From contig NZ_JAIVKL010000016.1 in assembly GCF_020524045.1 (NCBI RefSeq), forward strand, positions 44,356 through 108,355: a stretch of 64,000 bases of DNA, read 5' to 3'. The translations under genes were made by a program, and so were the position numbers. Source of the DNA: Metabacillus litoralis (GTDB lineage: Bacteria > Bacillota > Bacilli > Bacillales > Bacillaceae). The notes under the pieces are model-generated. The model ran no database searches, had not been told where the DNA came from, and was given only the letters and a program-made list of their open reading frames with translations. The first letter of the stretch is position 1. Each line of letters opens with the position of its first letter. Positions 1-9,390 of this stretch are shown one piece after another.

Positions 1-684
1 TACTTTAAAGCCGTAGGGAGGCAATTGATCTAAGTTTGCTAGTTTTTCAATTTGGCAATATTCCTTTTCTTTTCCAGCGTAATGAGCTGCCCAAAGAACA
101 CCTTCACGTGGATTTTGTTTGTAATCAGCAGCTTGGATGGCAAGTGGTGTATCCCAGCCCCAACCGTCAGTTCCCATTACTTTGATTCCTTGATCAACTA
201 ACCAAAGGGTAGCTTCAGCTGAGACACCTACATGTATTTCACTATAGTTAGATTCATATCGCTTTTTATCTGCATCACATCGGATCATGACGATATCTAA
301 AGGCTTCAATTTGTAATTAATAATCTCGAGTTTTTCTTTCACATCTTCAACTGTAATTGCATAGCCTGCTGGTTTGTCAGTAAAATCAAGCACAACACCG
401 TCGTTAAAAAACCATTCCAGCGGCATTTCATCAATTGTTCGAGCAGGCTTCCCTTCTGCTGTTGGCCAATAATGCCAAGGTGCATCCACATGAGTTCCTG
501 CATGACTTGTTAAGGTTAAAAACTCACCGGCAAGTCCTTTTCTCTCTGGAAAGTCATCGGGCGTCACTCCGACAAGCTTTGCACCGAATTCCGCTCCTTC
601 TTCATGTGTTTCATAGCGGATAGAAAAAGGAAGAGGATCCTTCAAATCCTCTTCAATTGATACACTAAGGTCGACAATTTTCAT
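1..684 (-). CDS. Cyclase family protein (partial, runs off the left edge)
   Basis: Open from an ATG at 684 to the window edge (228 codons), so the C-terminus is missing. The cyclase-family metal motif HxGTHxDxPxH is present, with H61, H65, D67 and H71. This family (PF04199) contains kynurenine formamidase and other metal-dependent amidohydrolases or cyclases. It starts 20 bp after the FAH gene stop and is the last visible gene of a co-directional set with a ring-cleavage dioxygenase, a C-C hydrolase and an FAH-family protein. A role late in aromatic ring breakdown is inferred from that context. The exact substrate cannot be read from the sequence. Confidence 0.85.
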   Translation of the reverse strand, partial: MKIVDLSVSIEEDLKDPLPFSIRYETHEEGAEFGAKLVGVTPDDFPERKGLAGEFLTLTSHAGTHVDAPWHYWPTAEGKPARTIDEMPLEWFFNDGVVLDFTDKPAGYAITVEDVKEKLEIINYKLKPLDIVMIRCDADKKRYESNYSEIHVGVSAEATLWLVDQGIKVMGTDGWGWDTPLAIQAADYKQNPREGVLWAAHYAGKEKEYCQIEKLANLDQLPPYGFKV

Positions 685-703
685 CTTTTGTATCTGTCCC
701 TTC

Positions 704-1612
704 TTAGATAATCTTATTTTTTAAAGAACCTAGTCCAGTAATCTTTAATTCCACTTCATCTCCCGGCTCTAACCATGGATGAACATCTGTACCAAGTTCC
801 ATAAGGCATCCAAATCCGACTGTTCCTGATCCAATGATATCGCCTGGATACAAGGTGACTTCCTCTGATGCCCTTTCAATCATCTCTCCAAAACTATAGA
901 ATACATCTCTAAAATTCCCCTTCGAGAGAACCTCACCATTTACAGATGCCGTCATTTCCAAATCAAAAACATGACCAACTTTATACGAATCTAGTTCATC
1001 CTTAGTTAAGATATAAGGTCCAATAGACGTTGCGAAATCCTTTCCTTTTGCTGGTCCTAGAAGCACTTTCATCTCTTTCATTTGAAGATCTCGTGCAGAC
1101 CAATCATTTAGGATGGTATAGCCAAAAATATAATCTTCAGCCTCGCTAGCTTTAATGTTTTTTCCTTCTTTTCCAATTACACAAGCTAATTCGAGCTCAT
1201 AATCAAGTCTTGAACACTTTGCTGGTCTCTTTACCTCTTCATCTGGTCCCTTCATAGAATTGTGATTGGAGAAGTAGAAAATCGGCATTTCATACCATTC
1301 AGGTGCAACTGTATCACCATTTCGTTTTGTTGCGTTTTTAACATGTGTTTCAAAAGCAACAAAGTCTCGAAAGCTAGTTGGATTTGGTAAAGGTGGAGCA
1401 AGACGTACCTCTTCCAATAAATAAGAAGGAACATCTTTCTTGTTAACCAGTGACTGAACCATAGGTAGATATTGATTTTGATTTCCTATAAGTTCCACAA
1501 TTGAATCAGGTAAATACCCATCAGATGAGAGATTTAAATCTATCACTCTATCATTTATCAGACATCCTGCACGCATGTTTCCTTCTGAATTGTAAAATGT
1601 CACAAACTTCAT
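704..1612 (-). CDS. Fumarylacetoacetate hydrolase (FAH) family protein
   Basis: 302 aa, the usual length for FAH-family hydrolases, isomerases and decarboxylases. The C-terminal FAH fold is recognisable from the acidic metal-binding stretch around DYELELACVIGKEG, the NDWSARDLQ segment, and the GDIIGSGTVGFG segment near the C-terminus. Such enzymes act on 2-hydroxy-muconate or oxo-diene products after ring fission. It lies between the alpha/beta hydrolase (19 bp upstream) and the cyclase, so it probably works in the same pathway. The family is sure; the reaction (hydratase, isomerase or hydrolase) is not. Confidence 0.88.
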   Translation of the reverse strand: MKFVTFYNSEGNMRAGCLINDRVIDLNLSSDGYLPDSIVELIGNQNQYLPMVQSLVNKKDVPSYLLEEVRLAPPLPNPTSFRDFVAFETHVKNATKRNGDTVAPEWYEMPIFYFSNHNSMKGPDEEVKRPAKCSRLDYELELACVIGKEGKNIKASEAEDYIFGYTILNDWSARDLQMKEMKVLLGPAKGKDFATSIGPYILTKDELDSYKVGHVFDLEMTASVNGEVLSKGNFRDVFYSFGEMIERASEEVTLYPGDIIGSGTVGFGCLMELGTDVHPWLEPGDEVELKITGLGSLKNKII

Positions 1613-1630
1613 TTACTAAGGGCCCCCTTG

Positions 1631-2737
1631 TTAGCTCGTTAACTGTTCTTTGAGCCAATCATACATTTCGTACGTTTCTATAACATTATCCACTTGACAA
1701 TGAGAAGAACCTGGACTGCTTTTCGGAACAATTTTCAACCATCTTGGGCAAGTTAATTCATTATATACGTTATAGGCATTATCCACTGTATTTTGACGAT
1801 CATCTTCACCGTGAATAATATAAGTAGGCATTTGAATTTTTTCGGCAACACCGCGAAGGTTATAATGCTCCAGTTTCGCTCTTGCAGCCGGCATGTCTTC
1901 TACACCAAAAATATGTTGCAGGATCTTAGCTAAAGGATGATTATCAGGTCGTTTTCGCCAAACATCATTATAATCGTAAACAGCACCCCAGATCGCACAT
2001 GCTTTAAATCTTGGTTCAAACGCTGCACATCTTGCCGCCATATAACCTCCCATTGAAACGGCCATAATTCCGATACACTCAGGATCGACATCTAAATTAT
2101 CAACGGCCCATTCATATGCAGCTGTTCCTGCTGTATTATAATCATGTCTTGAATGAATTTTGTGAAGTCGCAATGCTCCTCCTTGACCAGGTCCATCAAG
2201 AGCTAAAAGGGAAATGCCTCTTTGATTTAAAAATTGTGCAGGGCCATAGTATAATTCTTCTGCTGTTGAGTCTAAACCACCGAACATCACCATTAAAGGT
2301 CCTCTTTTTTGACCAGGCGCTTCAAAGAAATATCCTGGAAGAGAGGCATATTCAAATGGAACATTAACAACCTTTGGTGGATTGTCTAGCAATTCTCCGC
2401 CTTTTCTAAAGGACTCAACTGATTTTAAATAGGTTGGTAGTTTGCGTTCATCTTCTGGCTGCAGGAAAAATTCAGATGTACGGAAGTAGTTGGCTGCACG
2501 TAAGTATGCTGCTCTAGCAGTTTCCTTATAGCCTTTATCCATTGCATCATTTGCTGTTGATAGTGACTTGTTACCGGCGTTCATCCATTCATTATGAAAA
2601 CTATCAAAATCACCAAGCTTCATTCGACTAGCGGCATCCAAAATCTCATTTACTTCACCGCCTCCAAAATATGACTGACTTATCATTCTTACAATCTGAT
2701 AAGACCACATGTAGTTTTCAGGGAAAAAGTGCCACAT
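1631..2737 (-). CDS. Alpha/beta hydrolase, C-C bond hydrolase-like (2,6-dihydroxypseudooxynicotine hydrolase / FrsA type)
   Basis: 368 aa. An N-terminal helical extension of about 120 residues precedes an alpha/beta hydrolase core. The nucleophile elbow is VSMGG with Ser228. The acid is in HGEDDRQ (D312/D313) and the likely histidine is H346 in SSHCQ. The oxyanion region MFGGLDS is near residue 155. The helical cap resembles the DUF1100/pseudooxynicotine hydrolase group, which splits C-C bonds next to carbonyls. It sits directly after the extradiol dioxygenase gene, where a meta-cleavage product hydrolase would be expected. The start has an AAAGGAT ribosome site 9 nt upstream. The family is firm, the substrate inferred. 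Confidence 0.85.
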   Translation of the reverse strand: MWHFFPENYMWSYQIVRMISQSYFGGGEVNEILDAASRMKLGDFDSFHNEWMNAGNKSLSTANDAMDKGYKETARAAYLRAANYFRTSEFFLQPEDERKLPTYLKSVESFRKGGELLDNPPKVVNVPFEYASLPGYFFEAPGQKRGPLMVMFGGLDSTAEELYYGPAQFLNQRGISLLALDGPGQGGALRLHKIHSRHDYNTAGTAAYEWAVDNLDVDPECIGIMAVSMGGYMAARCAAFEPRFKACAIWGAVYDYNDVWRKRPDNHPLAKILQHIFGVEDMPAARAKLEHYNLRGVAEKIQMPTYIIHGEDDRQNTVDNAYNVYNELTCPRWLKIVPKSSPGSSHCQVDNVIETYEMYDWLKEQLTS

Positions 2738-2887
2738 CTATAAAACATCCTTTCTATTGATCTGATTCTGTTAAACAAGTTGTTAGCAGTCATAAGGCCT
2801 TGCTTTTTATTGGTGATAGGGAGTCATTTCGGCAAAACTTATTCAACTCCCTAAACACCACGATTAAACTTAGCCTCTAAGGTAAAA

Positions 2888-3835
2888 TTATTTTATAATT
2901 TTACCAGATTTATCCCATGGCATTTCTCTACCCCAGGCATCATTTGGATTTTCAGGAAGACTCCATCTGTATGGACCAAAATCAGGTGCAAACACTAAAT
3001 GTGCTCCTGCATACAATTCAAATCGATTTCCGCCTGGCTCATCAACATAGAAGAAAAAGCCTTCGGCAAGAGCATGACGAGTTGGTCCACCCATTGCTAA
3101 CTCGTATCCGTTTTCAATAATATGGTCAGCTGCGAGTAGAACCTCTTCTCTACTTTCAACCGCATAGCAAACGTGATTGAAACCGCCTGGCTTTCCATTG
3201 TGAGATTTTAAGAAAGCAATATCATGAGATAGATTTGTCACCGAAAGCCATGCACCAATTTCTGGACTTCCTGGTTCATTTGCATCTAAAAAGATTCCTT
3301 CATTATATCGGAATCCGATATTTTGGTAGAATTCACGATCTTTTGCCACATCGTTACTATGTAAGGTAATGTGATCAAGACGACGTGGAGAGATCCCGCG
3401 CCCTGGATTTTTTTGCGGACGATTTTTCCATTTACTTTGAAGTGCTGCTGGTGCTTCATAAATTTCTACGTCCCAGAAAATTTCCTCTAAATGACCATCA
3501 GGTGATTGAAATTGATACGCACGACCATGTCCTAAGTCACCTTCAATCCATCCAATTCCCTGTCCAAGTTTTTCAATTTGTGCTGCTGCTTCTTCCAGGG
3601 CAGCAGGACTATCAGCACGCCAGCCAATATGGCCAAGGCCAGGTTCTTCCCCTTCTGTAATCTTTAAACTGTGATGATAGTGTTCACCCCAGGCACGGAA
3701 ATACACGGAATTCCCTTTTCTATCTGATTCTTCTAATCCGATAATATTTTTAAAAAATTCAACCGATTCTTCTAGCTTTGGGCTAATTAATTCAACATGT
3801 GCAAGATGTGAGAAATAATGTGGATTTTTATACAT
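2888..3835 (-). CDS. VOC-family extradiol (catechol 2,3-dioxygenase-like) ring-cleavage dioxygenase
   Basis: 315 aa with two glyoxalase/VOC modules, as in type I extradiol dioxygenases. The second module has the 2-His-1-Glu iron triad: H155 (RRLDHITLH), H221 (GFNHVCYA) and E273 (NRFELYAG). I prefer the ATG at 3835 because GGAGGG lies just upstream; an in-frame TTG at 3850 is part of that ribosome site. This would be the first step of the ring-cleavage set and opens a catechol-like ring next to a hydroxyl. It follows an AraC regulator on the same strand. The physiological phenol is unknown. Confidence 0.88.
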   Translation of the reverse strand: MYKNPHYFSHLAHVELISPKLEESVEFFKNIIGLEESDRKGNSVYFRAWGEHYHHSLKITEGEEPGLGHIGWRADSPAALEEAAAQIEKLGQGIGWIEGDLGHGRAYQFQSPDGHLEEIFWDVEIYEAPAALQSKWKNRPQKNPGRGISPRRLDHITLHSNDVAKDREFYQNIGFRYNEGIFLDANEPGSPEIGAWLSVTNLSHDIAFLKSHNGKPGGFNHVCYAVESREEVLLAADHIIENGYELAMGGPTRHALAEGFFFYVDEPGGNRFELYAGAHLVFAPDFGPYRWSLPENPNDAWGREMPWDKSGKIIK

Positions 3836-3936
3836 AAAATAACCCTCCAATAATAAGTTTTTTAAATAAACAGCATTGTAAAAACTGTGTGTTAACTTAA
3901 TTATAAGGAAGGTTCATTTTGAAAACGTTTACTTTT

Positions 3937-4884
3937 TTACGATAAATCATACTGATTTTTATCTTTTTCTAAATATTTGTATAAGTACCGAATGTCATTT
4001 TCCTCTACAAATTCATACCCTTCTACACCCTCTTTTTTCCGACGAGGAGTTGTAAAAGATGTTGATTGCTTCTTTCGATATTGATGTGGTGTTGTATGAA
4101 ACGTATCTTTAAATAACTTATGGAATGTGTTTAAGTTAGTAAAACCGCACTCCATTGCGATCTGAATGATGGGAAAATCTGTTTCTAATAAATAATAAAG
4201 AGCGTGCTCGAGGCGAACTCCATTTAAATATTTCAGAAATGTTTGCCCCATATGCTGTTGAAAATATCTTGATAAGTATGGGGGAGTTAACTGCTCGGTT
4301 TCTGCTAGTTCTTCGAGTGAAAGAGGATGCATGTAATGTTTCTCTATGTAATTGGTAATTCTATTCATACGTTCAATATTTTTTTTGCTTTTTTGTTTTA
4401 ATTCTTGTTGATTTTTCAACTTGAAGTTAGTTACAAGGAGATAGATGGTGTCCAGAAGAAGAGAATGAACCTTTAAATCATAGCTTTCTTTTTTTTCTTT
4501 TACTTTTAGACATAACTGAGTGAGCAATGTTCGAATTTCATTAAATTGCTGCTGATTTTCATGGAGAAAAGATTGACATTGAAATCGTTCCTGTTCTATC
4601 GTTTTATAGCATTTTTTTATAAATGAAATGGGAATTTGAACAATCAATATCGTATTCTCTACATCTGATTCAACTCCGTGAACTTCATTACTATTAATAA
4701 GAAGAAGGTCATTTTCATGTAAGGTATAATCATCTCTTCCGACGTAAACGTGGACTTTTCCTTTTAACACTAATAAGAATTCAATTCGGTCGTGCCAATG
4801 CATGGCGACGTATTTGACTGTTGTCATGAGCAAGAATACGGGTACTTCTTCGTTTACGACGACACTTTCGTAAGGGTAGTACAT
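3937..4884 (-). CDS. AraC-family transcriptional regulator with N-terminal cupin
   Basis: 315 aa. The N-terminal cupin-like sensor (about residues 15-100, HWHDRIEFLLVLKG) is followed by a linker and a C-terminal AraC double helix-turn-helix (about residues 190-290, LSRYFQQHMG and CGFTNLNTFHKLFK). GAGGTGG lies 5-6 nt before the ATG. The coding start is only 12 bp past the true end of the transporter pseudogene, so both were probably one transcript, and the ring-cleavage genes follow on the same strand. It probably senses a substrate of the transporter or of the aromatic pathway; which one is not clear. Confidence 0.88.
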   Translation of the reverse strand: MYYPYESVVVNEEVPVFLLMTTVKYVAMHWHDRIEFLLVLKGKVHVYVGRDDYTLHENDLLLINSNEVHGVESDVENTILIVQIPISFIKKCYKTIEQERFQCQSFLHENQQQFNEIRTLLTQLCLKVKEKKESYDLKVHSLLLDTIYLLVTNFKLKNQQELKQKSKKNIERMNRITNYIEKHYMHPLSLEELAETEQLTPPYLSRYFQQHMGQTFLKYLNGVRLEHALYYLLETDFPIIQIAMECGFTNLNTFHKLFKDTFHTTPHQYRKKQSTSFTTPRRKKEGVEGYEFVEENDIRYLYKYLEKDKNQYDLS

Positions 4885-4895
4885 AAAAGTCCACC

Positions 4896-6278
4896 TCAGC
4901 TTTTAATATCTGTGTGTTCAGTATACACTTTTTTATACATTTCATTATCAATTGGATAGAATTTCATTACGAGGATACTGGTTATGTCACTCAACAACGG
5001 TAAAAATAAATAAAGACCAATTACTGTCCAGAAGAGTGCGGTTGTTGGTTCAGCACCTGCAGTATAACCTGCAGCTCCATTGCTAACCCGACAATTGTAC
5101 TTCCAAATGAACTAATCATTTTCTCAACAAAGGTAAAAGTAGCACCAACTGTACCAGGCATAAATTTTCCAGTTTTGTAGGTATGATAATCAATAATATC
5201 AGCGATCATGGGATTCACATTTTGATCATTTAAACGCCGAAATAACATATTCAAGGCCATTAACACAATAAACACGATCATTACGAAAGATTCATCTGCA
5301 AAAGGTCTAAAGATGATCAAAATAACCGTTACTACAAAATTTCCCCACGCTCCTAAAACAAATGGTTTTTACTCCAAATTTAATAGCTATTCCTCCGGTA
5401 ATAAATGCTCCAATGAATGCCACTGGAGTGAAAACTCCTTTTACGAAAAGAAGTAAATCTAAATTTTTCACAGCATACATGTAAAAATAAATTGTTGATG
5501 CACTATTTACAATAATGGCTAGTTTATCAGTTGATGCAGCAATTAAAAGCATTTGTAAGGCTCTATTTTCTTTAATCACTCCAAAATAATCTTTCAGCTT
5601 CATTTTCGTCGATACTTTTATATCCCTATAGAATTGGGGTTTATCCACGCCTACAATAGAAAAAAGACCAAGAATAAATAATAACAAGTGAAGTCCTAAG
5701 ATAAACAATAGGACTTTCATCCATCCTTCTTGAGAGCTCATTCCACCACTGTTTTGTAAAATCGGAACAATGGCACTAAAAATGATTAATCGAATACCAA
5801 CCGAAAAAAGCCCCCCTGTAATCCCAGAAATTGGTCTGTGTTTAGGATTCCTTGTTATGATCGAAAGGACAGATTTATTAACTGTTGTCATACATCTATA
5901 TCCTATCATCCAAATAGCAAACCAACTAATAACCCAAATATAGTGATAATGTTGAGGGATATAAAATGGCACAACTATTATCATAGCCAAGCTAATTGAT
6001 AGAAGGATAGATCCTACTAGTAAAAATGGTGTAAATTTACCGATTCCTGTTTGTGTTCTATCTATCATTGATCCTACGAAAGGATCTGTTATACCATCCA
6101 ATAACCTCATCACAGTCATGATAATCCCAACAAATACTGGATTTAAACTTAGTGCCTCTGTTGAAAAGATGAGAAAGAACTCCATAAAGAAATAGAGGTG
6201 TACGTTAGAAGCTGCGGAACTTGATGGGAAAAGGACTACACGCCATGTGTCGAATAAGAAGTAAATAAATTTAGTCAT
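4896..6278 (-). pseudogene. GPH (glycoside-pentoside-hexuronide):cation symporter, broken by two frameshifts
   Basis: About 460 codons with two 1-nt losses. The first open part (6278 to about 5366) covers transmembrane segments 1-9. The frame then shifts at the T run 5366-5370; one more A in the coding strand would restore GVKKPFVLGAWG. The second shift is at 5080-5081; one more A restores VGLANGAAGYTAGAE. The third part runs to a TGA at 4896-4898, ending in a segment like MKFYPIDN that matches the C-terminus of the intact paralogue at 17832-19301. Each deletion is in an A/T run, so a sequencing error is possible. As it stands the protein would be truncated. Confidence 0.85.
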
Positions 6279-6474
6279 AAAATCTTCCCATCCCTAATCT
6301 TTTTATTTTCATAAATTAAGACAAAAATGGTGAATCTTTCTGTTTTCTGTTTTCTGTTTGACAGAGTTTTTACTATTATATCAATTCAATCAACATTTAA
6401 ATCTACAGTTTACAAATCGACTTTTATTTTAATGAAGGATACTTTCAGATTAGAAAAACTTACTTGCCACGTCT

Positions 6475-6513
6475 AAAGGAAAAACCATCCTTATTTGGGA
6501 TGGTTTTTCCTTT
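6475..6513 (-). terminator. Intrinsic terminator after the GH3 gene
   Basis: A near-perfect inverted repeat, AAAGGAAAAACCATCC / GGATGGTTTTTCCTTT, lies about 60 bp after the GH3 stop. The T-rich right side is on the minus strand. It separates GH3 from the downstream transporter remnant. Confidence 0.75.
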
Positions 6514-6573
6514 CCTTCTATTAAAGTGCTTTTCCTTATTTCTATCGAACTACATTCCTTCAATTTTAATATA

Positions 6574-9201
6574 TTACATACCTACTTTTTTCTTTCTTAT
6601 AATGACAGATACCCCGCTACCAATTAATAGCAAAATTAGTCCAAATATTAAAGAGTTATATTGATTAGTAGCAGTTTTTGGTAACTCATTTCCTTTTTGG
6701 TTTTCGTTATCAGTTCCTGGTGTTTCAATAGATCCTGGATCTGTTCCTGGATCTGTTCCTGGGTCTGTTCCTGGATCTGTTCCTGGATCTGTTCCTGGGT
6801 CTGTTCCTGGATCTGTTCCTGGATCTGTTCCTGGGTCTGTTCCTAGATCTGTTCCTGGGTCTGTTCCTGGATCTGTTCCTGGGTCTGTTCCTGGATCTGT
6901 TCCTGGATCTGTTCCTGGGTCTGTTCCTGGATCTGTTCCTGGATCTGTTCCTGGATCTGTTCCTGGATCTGTTCCTGGGTTCGTTTCACTATAAGAAAGT
7001 CCAAAGTTGTAAGCATATGCGTCTCCAGCAGCGTTTACATAAGCGAAATCTTCAATTTCTTCATCAGCAAAACTAGGAACATCGCCAATTTCTCTTTCCA
7101 CTACATCCTCACTGGCTGGAATACCAAATGGTAGTTTTCCAACAGGATCGAATTTTCCAGTAATAACATCAAATACTGCATCTTGTGAAGTACCAAAAGT
7201 AGCGATTAATGCTGCAGCATTTGGTTCAAGTTCATTAATTAGCCACTGATTGGTAAAGTTAATTGCCGTAATGGTTGGAACTTTTTGTTGAATATCAACG
7301 ATTTTGTCTGTATCGAAAATTGCCGTTTCAGGCCCAACTGTAATACGTGGATTATTATCCCAGTTAGATTGCATTGGTTGTACAAAGACATAAGCATGAG
7401 TTGCTTCCTCAACAGTATCTACTAGTATAATGTTAGGGAACTTTTCTTCAAGTGTTACTTTTAAATTTGTCGTAAATGCAGCAGATTGTAATGGAGCTTT
7501 CTCTTGAATGTCTGCAGCTGGATCTGCTACGCCTCTTCCTGCAATTGCTCCAACAAACCCTTCTACGTACAATTTAACATTTTCTAATTTTTCTTCTGTT
7601 AACGGTAATAGATTTTCACCATCAACTTCATCATTACGCATTAGAACAACAGATTTGCGGTGTGCTAATTCTGCAGAAGCAAATACTTCTGGATTTTTAT
7701 CACGATCAACCAGATCAAGAGCCACCTGCGGATTTACATATGGGTCTTCAAAAAGTCCTAAATTCATCTTTTCCGTTAACAATAATGTAACTGACTCATC
7801 AATCGTTTCTTCTGTTACTAAACCTTCCTCAACCGCTTTAATTAAAGCGTCTGGATTATTGGAACCCGAAACGATATCTGTTCCAGCATTAATTGCTTTT
7901 GCAAACTTTTCATGTAGTTCTAAATCTTCAGCACCCCATGCATTATCATTTACAGCACCCGTATCTGAGTTTACATAACCTTTGAAGCCTAGTTGTTCAC
8001 GCAAAAACCCTAAGATTCCATTGTTTAGCGCAAAACCAACCTCTTCGAATTGCTGCGTTTCGTTGTACCAGTCCAACCCTTGGTCTGCACTTGTGTTGCT
8101 TGGGTAAGCATAATAAGGCATAACAGAAGATACATCTGCCTCAATTGCTTTTTCAAACGGGGGAATATGATATTTTAATAGACTTCCAGGTGTAGGGTAT
8201 GGATTGAATTTTCCATCTTCAAAGTGCGGATCTAAACCATCATCACGTGCTCCACCACCAGGGAAGTGCTTAACTGTAATGGCAACGCTATCTTTTCCGA
8301 GCATATCACCTTGAAAACCTTTTATTGCGTTATAAATCATTTCACCGGCAACTTCTGGATTTTCACCAAATGTGTCTTCAATTCTTGCCCAAAGTGGGTC
8401 TGTTCCTACATCCGCTGTGTAACCGTAAATTTTACGAATACCAACAGCATCCCATTCTTTTCTGGCAATATCAGCAAATTCACGTACTGCTTCTGCGTCA
8501 CCAGCTGCAGCAAATCCTAATGGACCAGGCCAAAATGTATGTTGTCCTTCAGCCTCTCCAATATTAGTGTAGTCCGTTGAAGCATGGTTACGTGCGTTTG
8601 ATATGATCGTAACCGGAATCCCTAAGTCCAGGTCTTCTGCATATCTTTGAACTTGGTTATTAAAATTTGCTAAAGTTCCTAAATTTGGTGTTGATCGGAA
8701 AATGACATACCGCATATTTTGTTCAACAAGTTGGTTAATGCCTCCCTCTGTTAATAAATTTCCATCTTCCCCTGGGTTATTATTCATCGAGAAGTTCACA
8801 TTAATTTGCATTAAACCTGCTTTTTGGTGTAAACTCATGCGCTCGATTAAATCGGCAACACGTTGATCGACTGGTTTTCTCCAGTCCTCATATAATTCTA
8901 GGGTACCATTTCTATTTGCATCTCTAAAATACTTACCAGCTTCTTCTATAGCTAGCTCTGGAGAAGCAACTTCAATTTCCGGTTGATTTTCTTTTGCTGC
9001 AATCTTATATGTCTCAATTGCCCCAACACCTGTATATGCACTTGGTCCTGAGTTTTCAAACTGTCCTAGGTTACCACTATCTGCAGCTAAAGATTCTTGT
9101 ACACCCAATACAGGAGCGGCTAATGATAGTGCAAGTGTACTAGCTAAAACTCTTTTTCTTAACTTTGAAAATTTCCTTATTTTCTTAGATACTGAAGCCA
9201 T
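6574..9201 (-). CDS. Secreted, wall-anchored glycoside hydrolase family 3 (beta-glucosidase-like)
   Basis: 875 aa. A long Sec signal peptide (KKIRKFSKLRKR then a hydrophobic stretch) leads into GH3 N-domain motifs. These include VKHFPGGG near residue 310 and the nucleophile D413 in YVNSDTGAV. The GH3 C-domain follows, then about 20 GTDP repeats, and a sortase signal: LPKTA, a hydrophobic helix and the basic tail IRKKKVGM. I chose the ATG at 9201 because AGGAGG lies 6 nt upstream; the in-frame ATG at 9234 has no clear ribosome site. The enzyme probably releases sugars or aglycones at the cell surface. No sortase is encoded in the window. Confidence 0.92.
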   Translation of the reverse strand: MASVSKKIRKFSKLRKRVLASTLALSLAAPVLGVQESLAADSGNLGQFENSGPSAYTGVGAIETYKIAAKENQPEIEVASPELAIEEAGKYFRDANRNGTLELYEDWRKPVDQRVADLIERMSLHQKAGLMQINVNFSMNNNPGEDGNLLTEGGINQLVEQNMRYVIFRSTPNLGTLANFNNQVQRYAEDLDLGIPVTIISNARNHASTDYTNIGEAEGQHTFWPGPLGFAAAGDAEAVREFADIARKEWDAVGIRKIYGYTADVGTDPLWARIEDTFGENPEVAGEMIYNAIKGFQGDMLGKDSVAITVKHFPGGGARDDGLDPHFEDGKFNPYPTPGSLLKYHIPPFEKAIEADVSSVMPYYAYPSNTSADQGLDWYNETQQFEEVGFALNNGILGFLREQLGFKGYVNSDTGAVNDNAWGAEDLELHEKFAKAINAGTDIVSGSNNPDALIKAVEEGLVTEETIDESVTLLLTEKMNLGLFEDPYVNPQVALDLVDRDKNPEVFASAELAHRKSVVLMRNDEVDGENLLPLTEEKLENVKLYVEGFVGAIAGRGVADPAADIQEKAPLQSAAFTTNLKVTLEEKFPNIILVDTVEEATHAYVFVQPMQSNWDNNPRITVGPETAIFDTDKIVDIQQKVPTITAINFTNQWLINELEPNAAALIATFGTSQDAVFDVITGKFDPVGKLPFGIPASEDVVEREIGDVPSFADEEIEDFAYVNAAGDAYAYNFGLSYSETNPGTDPGTDPGTDPGTDPGTDPGTDPGTDPGTDPGTDPGTDPGTDLGTDPGTDPGTDPGTDPGTDPGTDPGTDPGTDPGTDPGSIETPGTDNENQKGNELPKTATNQYNSLIFGLILLLIGSGVSVIIRKKKVGM
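6730..6980. repeat. 12-bp tandem repeat array encoding (GTDP)n
   Basis: About 20 copies of a 12-bp unit (GGATCTGTTCCT or GGGTCTGTTCCT on the plus strand) encode a GTDP spacer between the GH3 catalytic part and the LPKTA anchor. One unit carries a substitution (CTAGATCTGTTC) that gives GTDL. The near-identity of the units points to recent slippage or recombination, so copy number is likely to differ between strains. Confidence 0.95.
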
Positions 9202-9221
9202 ATTATTCCTCCTCATATTTT

Positions 9222-9236
9222 TAAGCGTTTTCATTT
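9222..9236 (-). promoter_or_regulatory. Possible cre (CcpA) site upstream of GH3
   Basis: The minus strand reads ATGAAAACGCTTAAA. It matches the Bacillus cre pattern WTGNAANCGNWNNCW at all but the C near the 3' end, and lies just upstream of the chosen GH3 ribosome site. Catabolite repression is inferred from the match only. Confidence 0.4.
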
Positions 9237-9341
9237 AAAGATAAAACTAAAAACTGTAAACTACTAACAAACGCTTGATATATTCATAGGATGTAGAGCT
9301 CTAGTTGAGTGTTTAGTGTAACTTGATATATCTTCAAAGAG

Positions 9342-9381
9342 CTGTTATGCCTATGATTTACTGCTTATTTAGGCATAACAG
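9342..9381 (-). terminator. Hairpin after dctM (TRAP 1), probable terminator
   Basis: A perfect 12-bp inverted repeat, CTGTTATGCCTA / TAGGCATAACAG, begins 10 bp after the dctM stop. The run of U after it is weak, so termination efficiency is uncertain. Confidence 0.5.
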
Positions 9382-9390
9382 TCTTCTAAT

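Noticed and set aside
6730..6980. Possible CRISPR or minisatellite outside genes
   Set aside because: It is in-frame coding sequence for the GTDP stalk of GH3.
7508..7978. 156-codon plus-strand frame
   Set aside because: Antisense shadow of the GH3 gene with biased Ser/Thr content.
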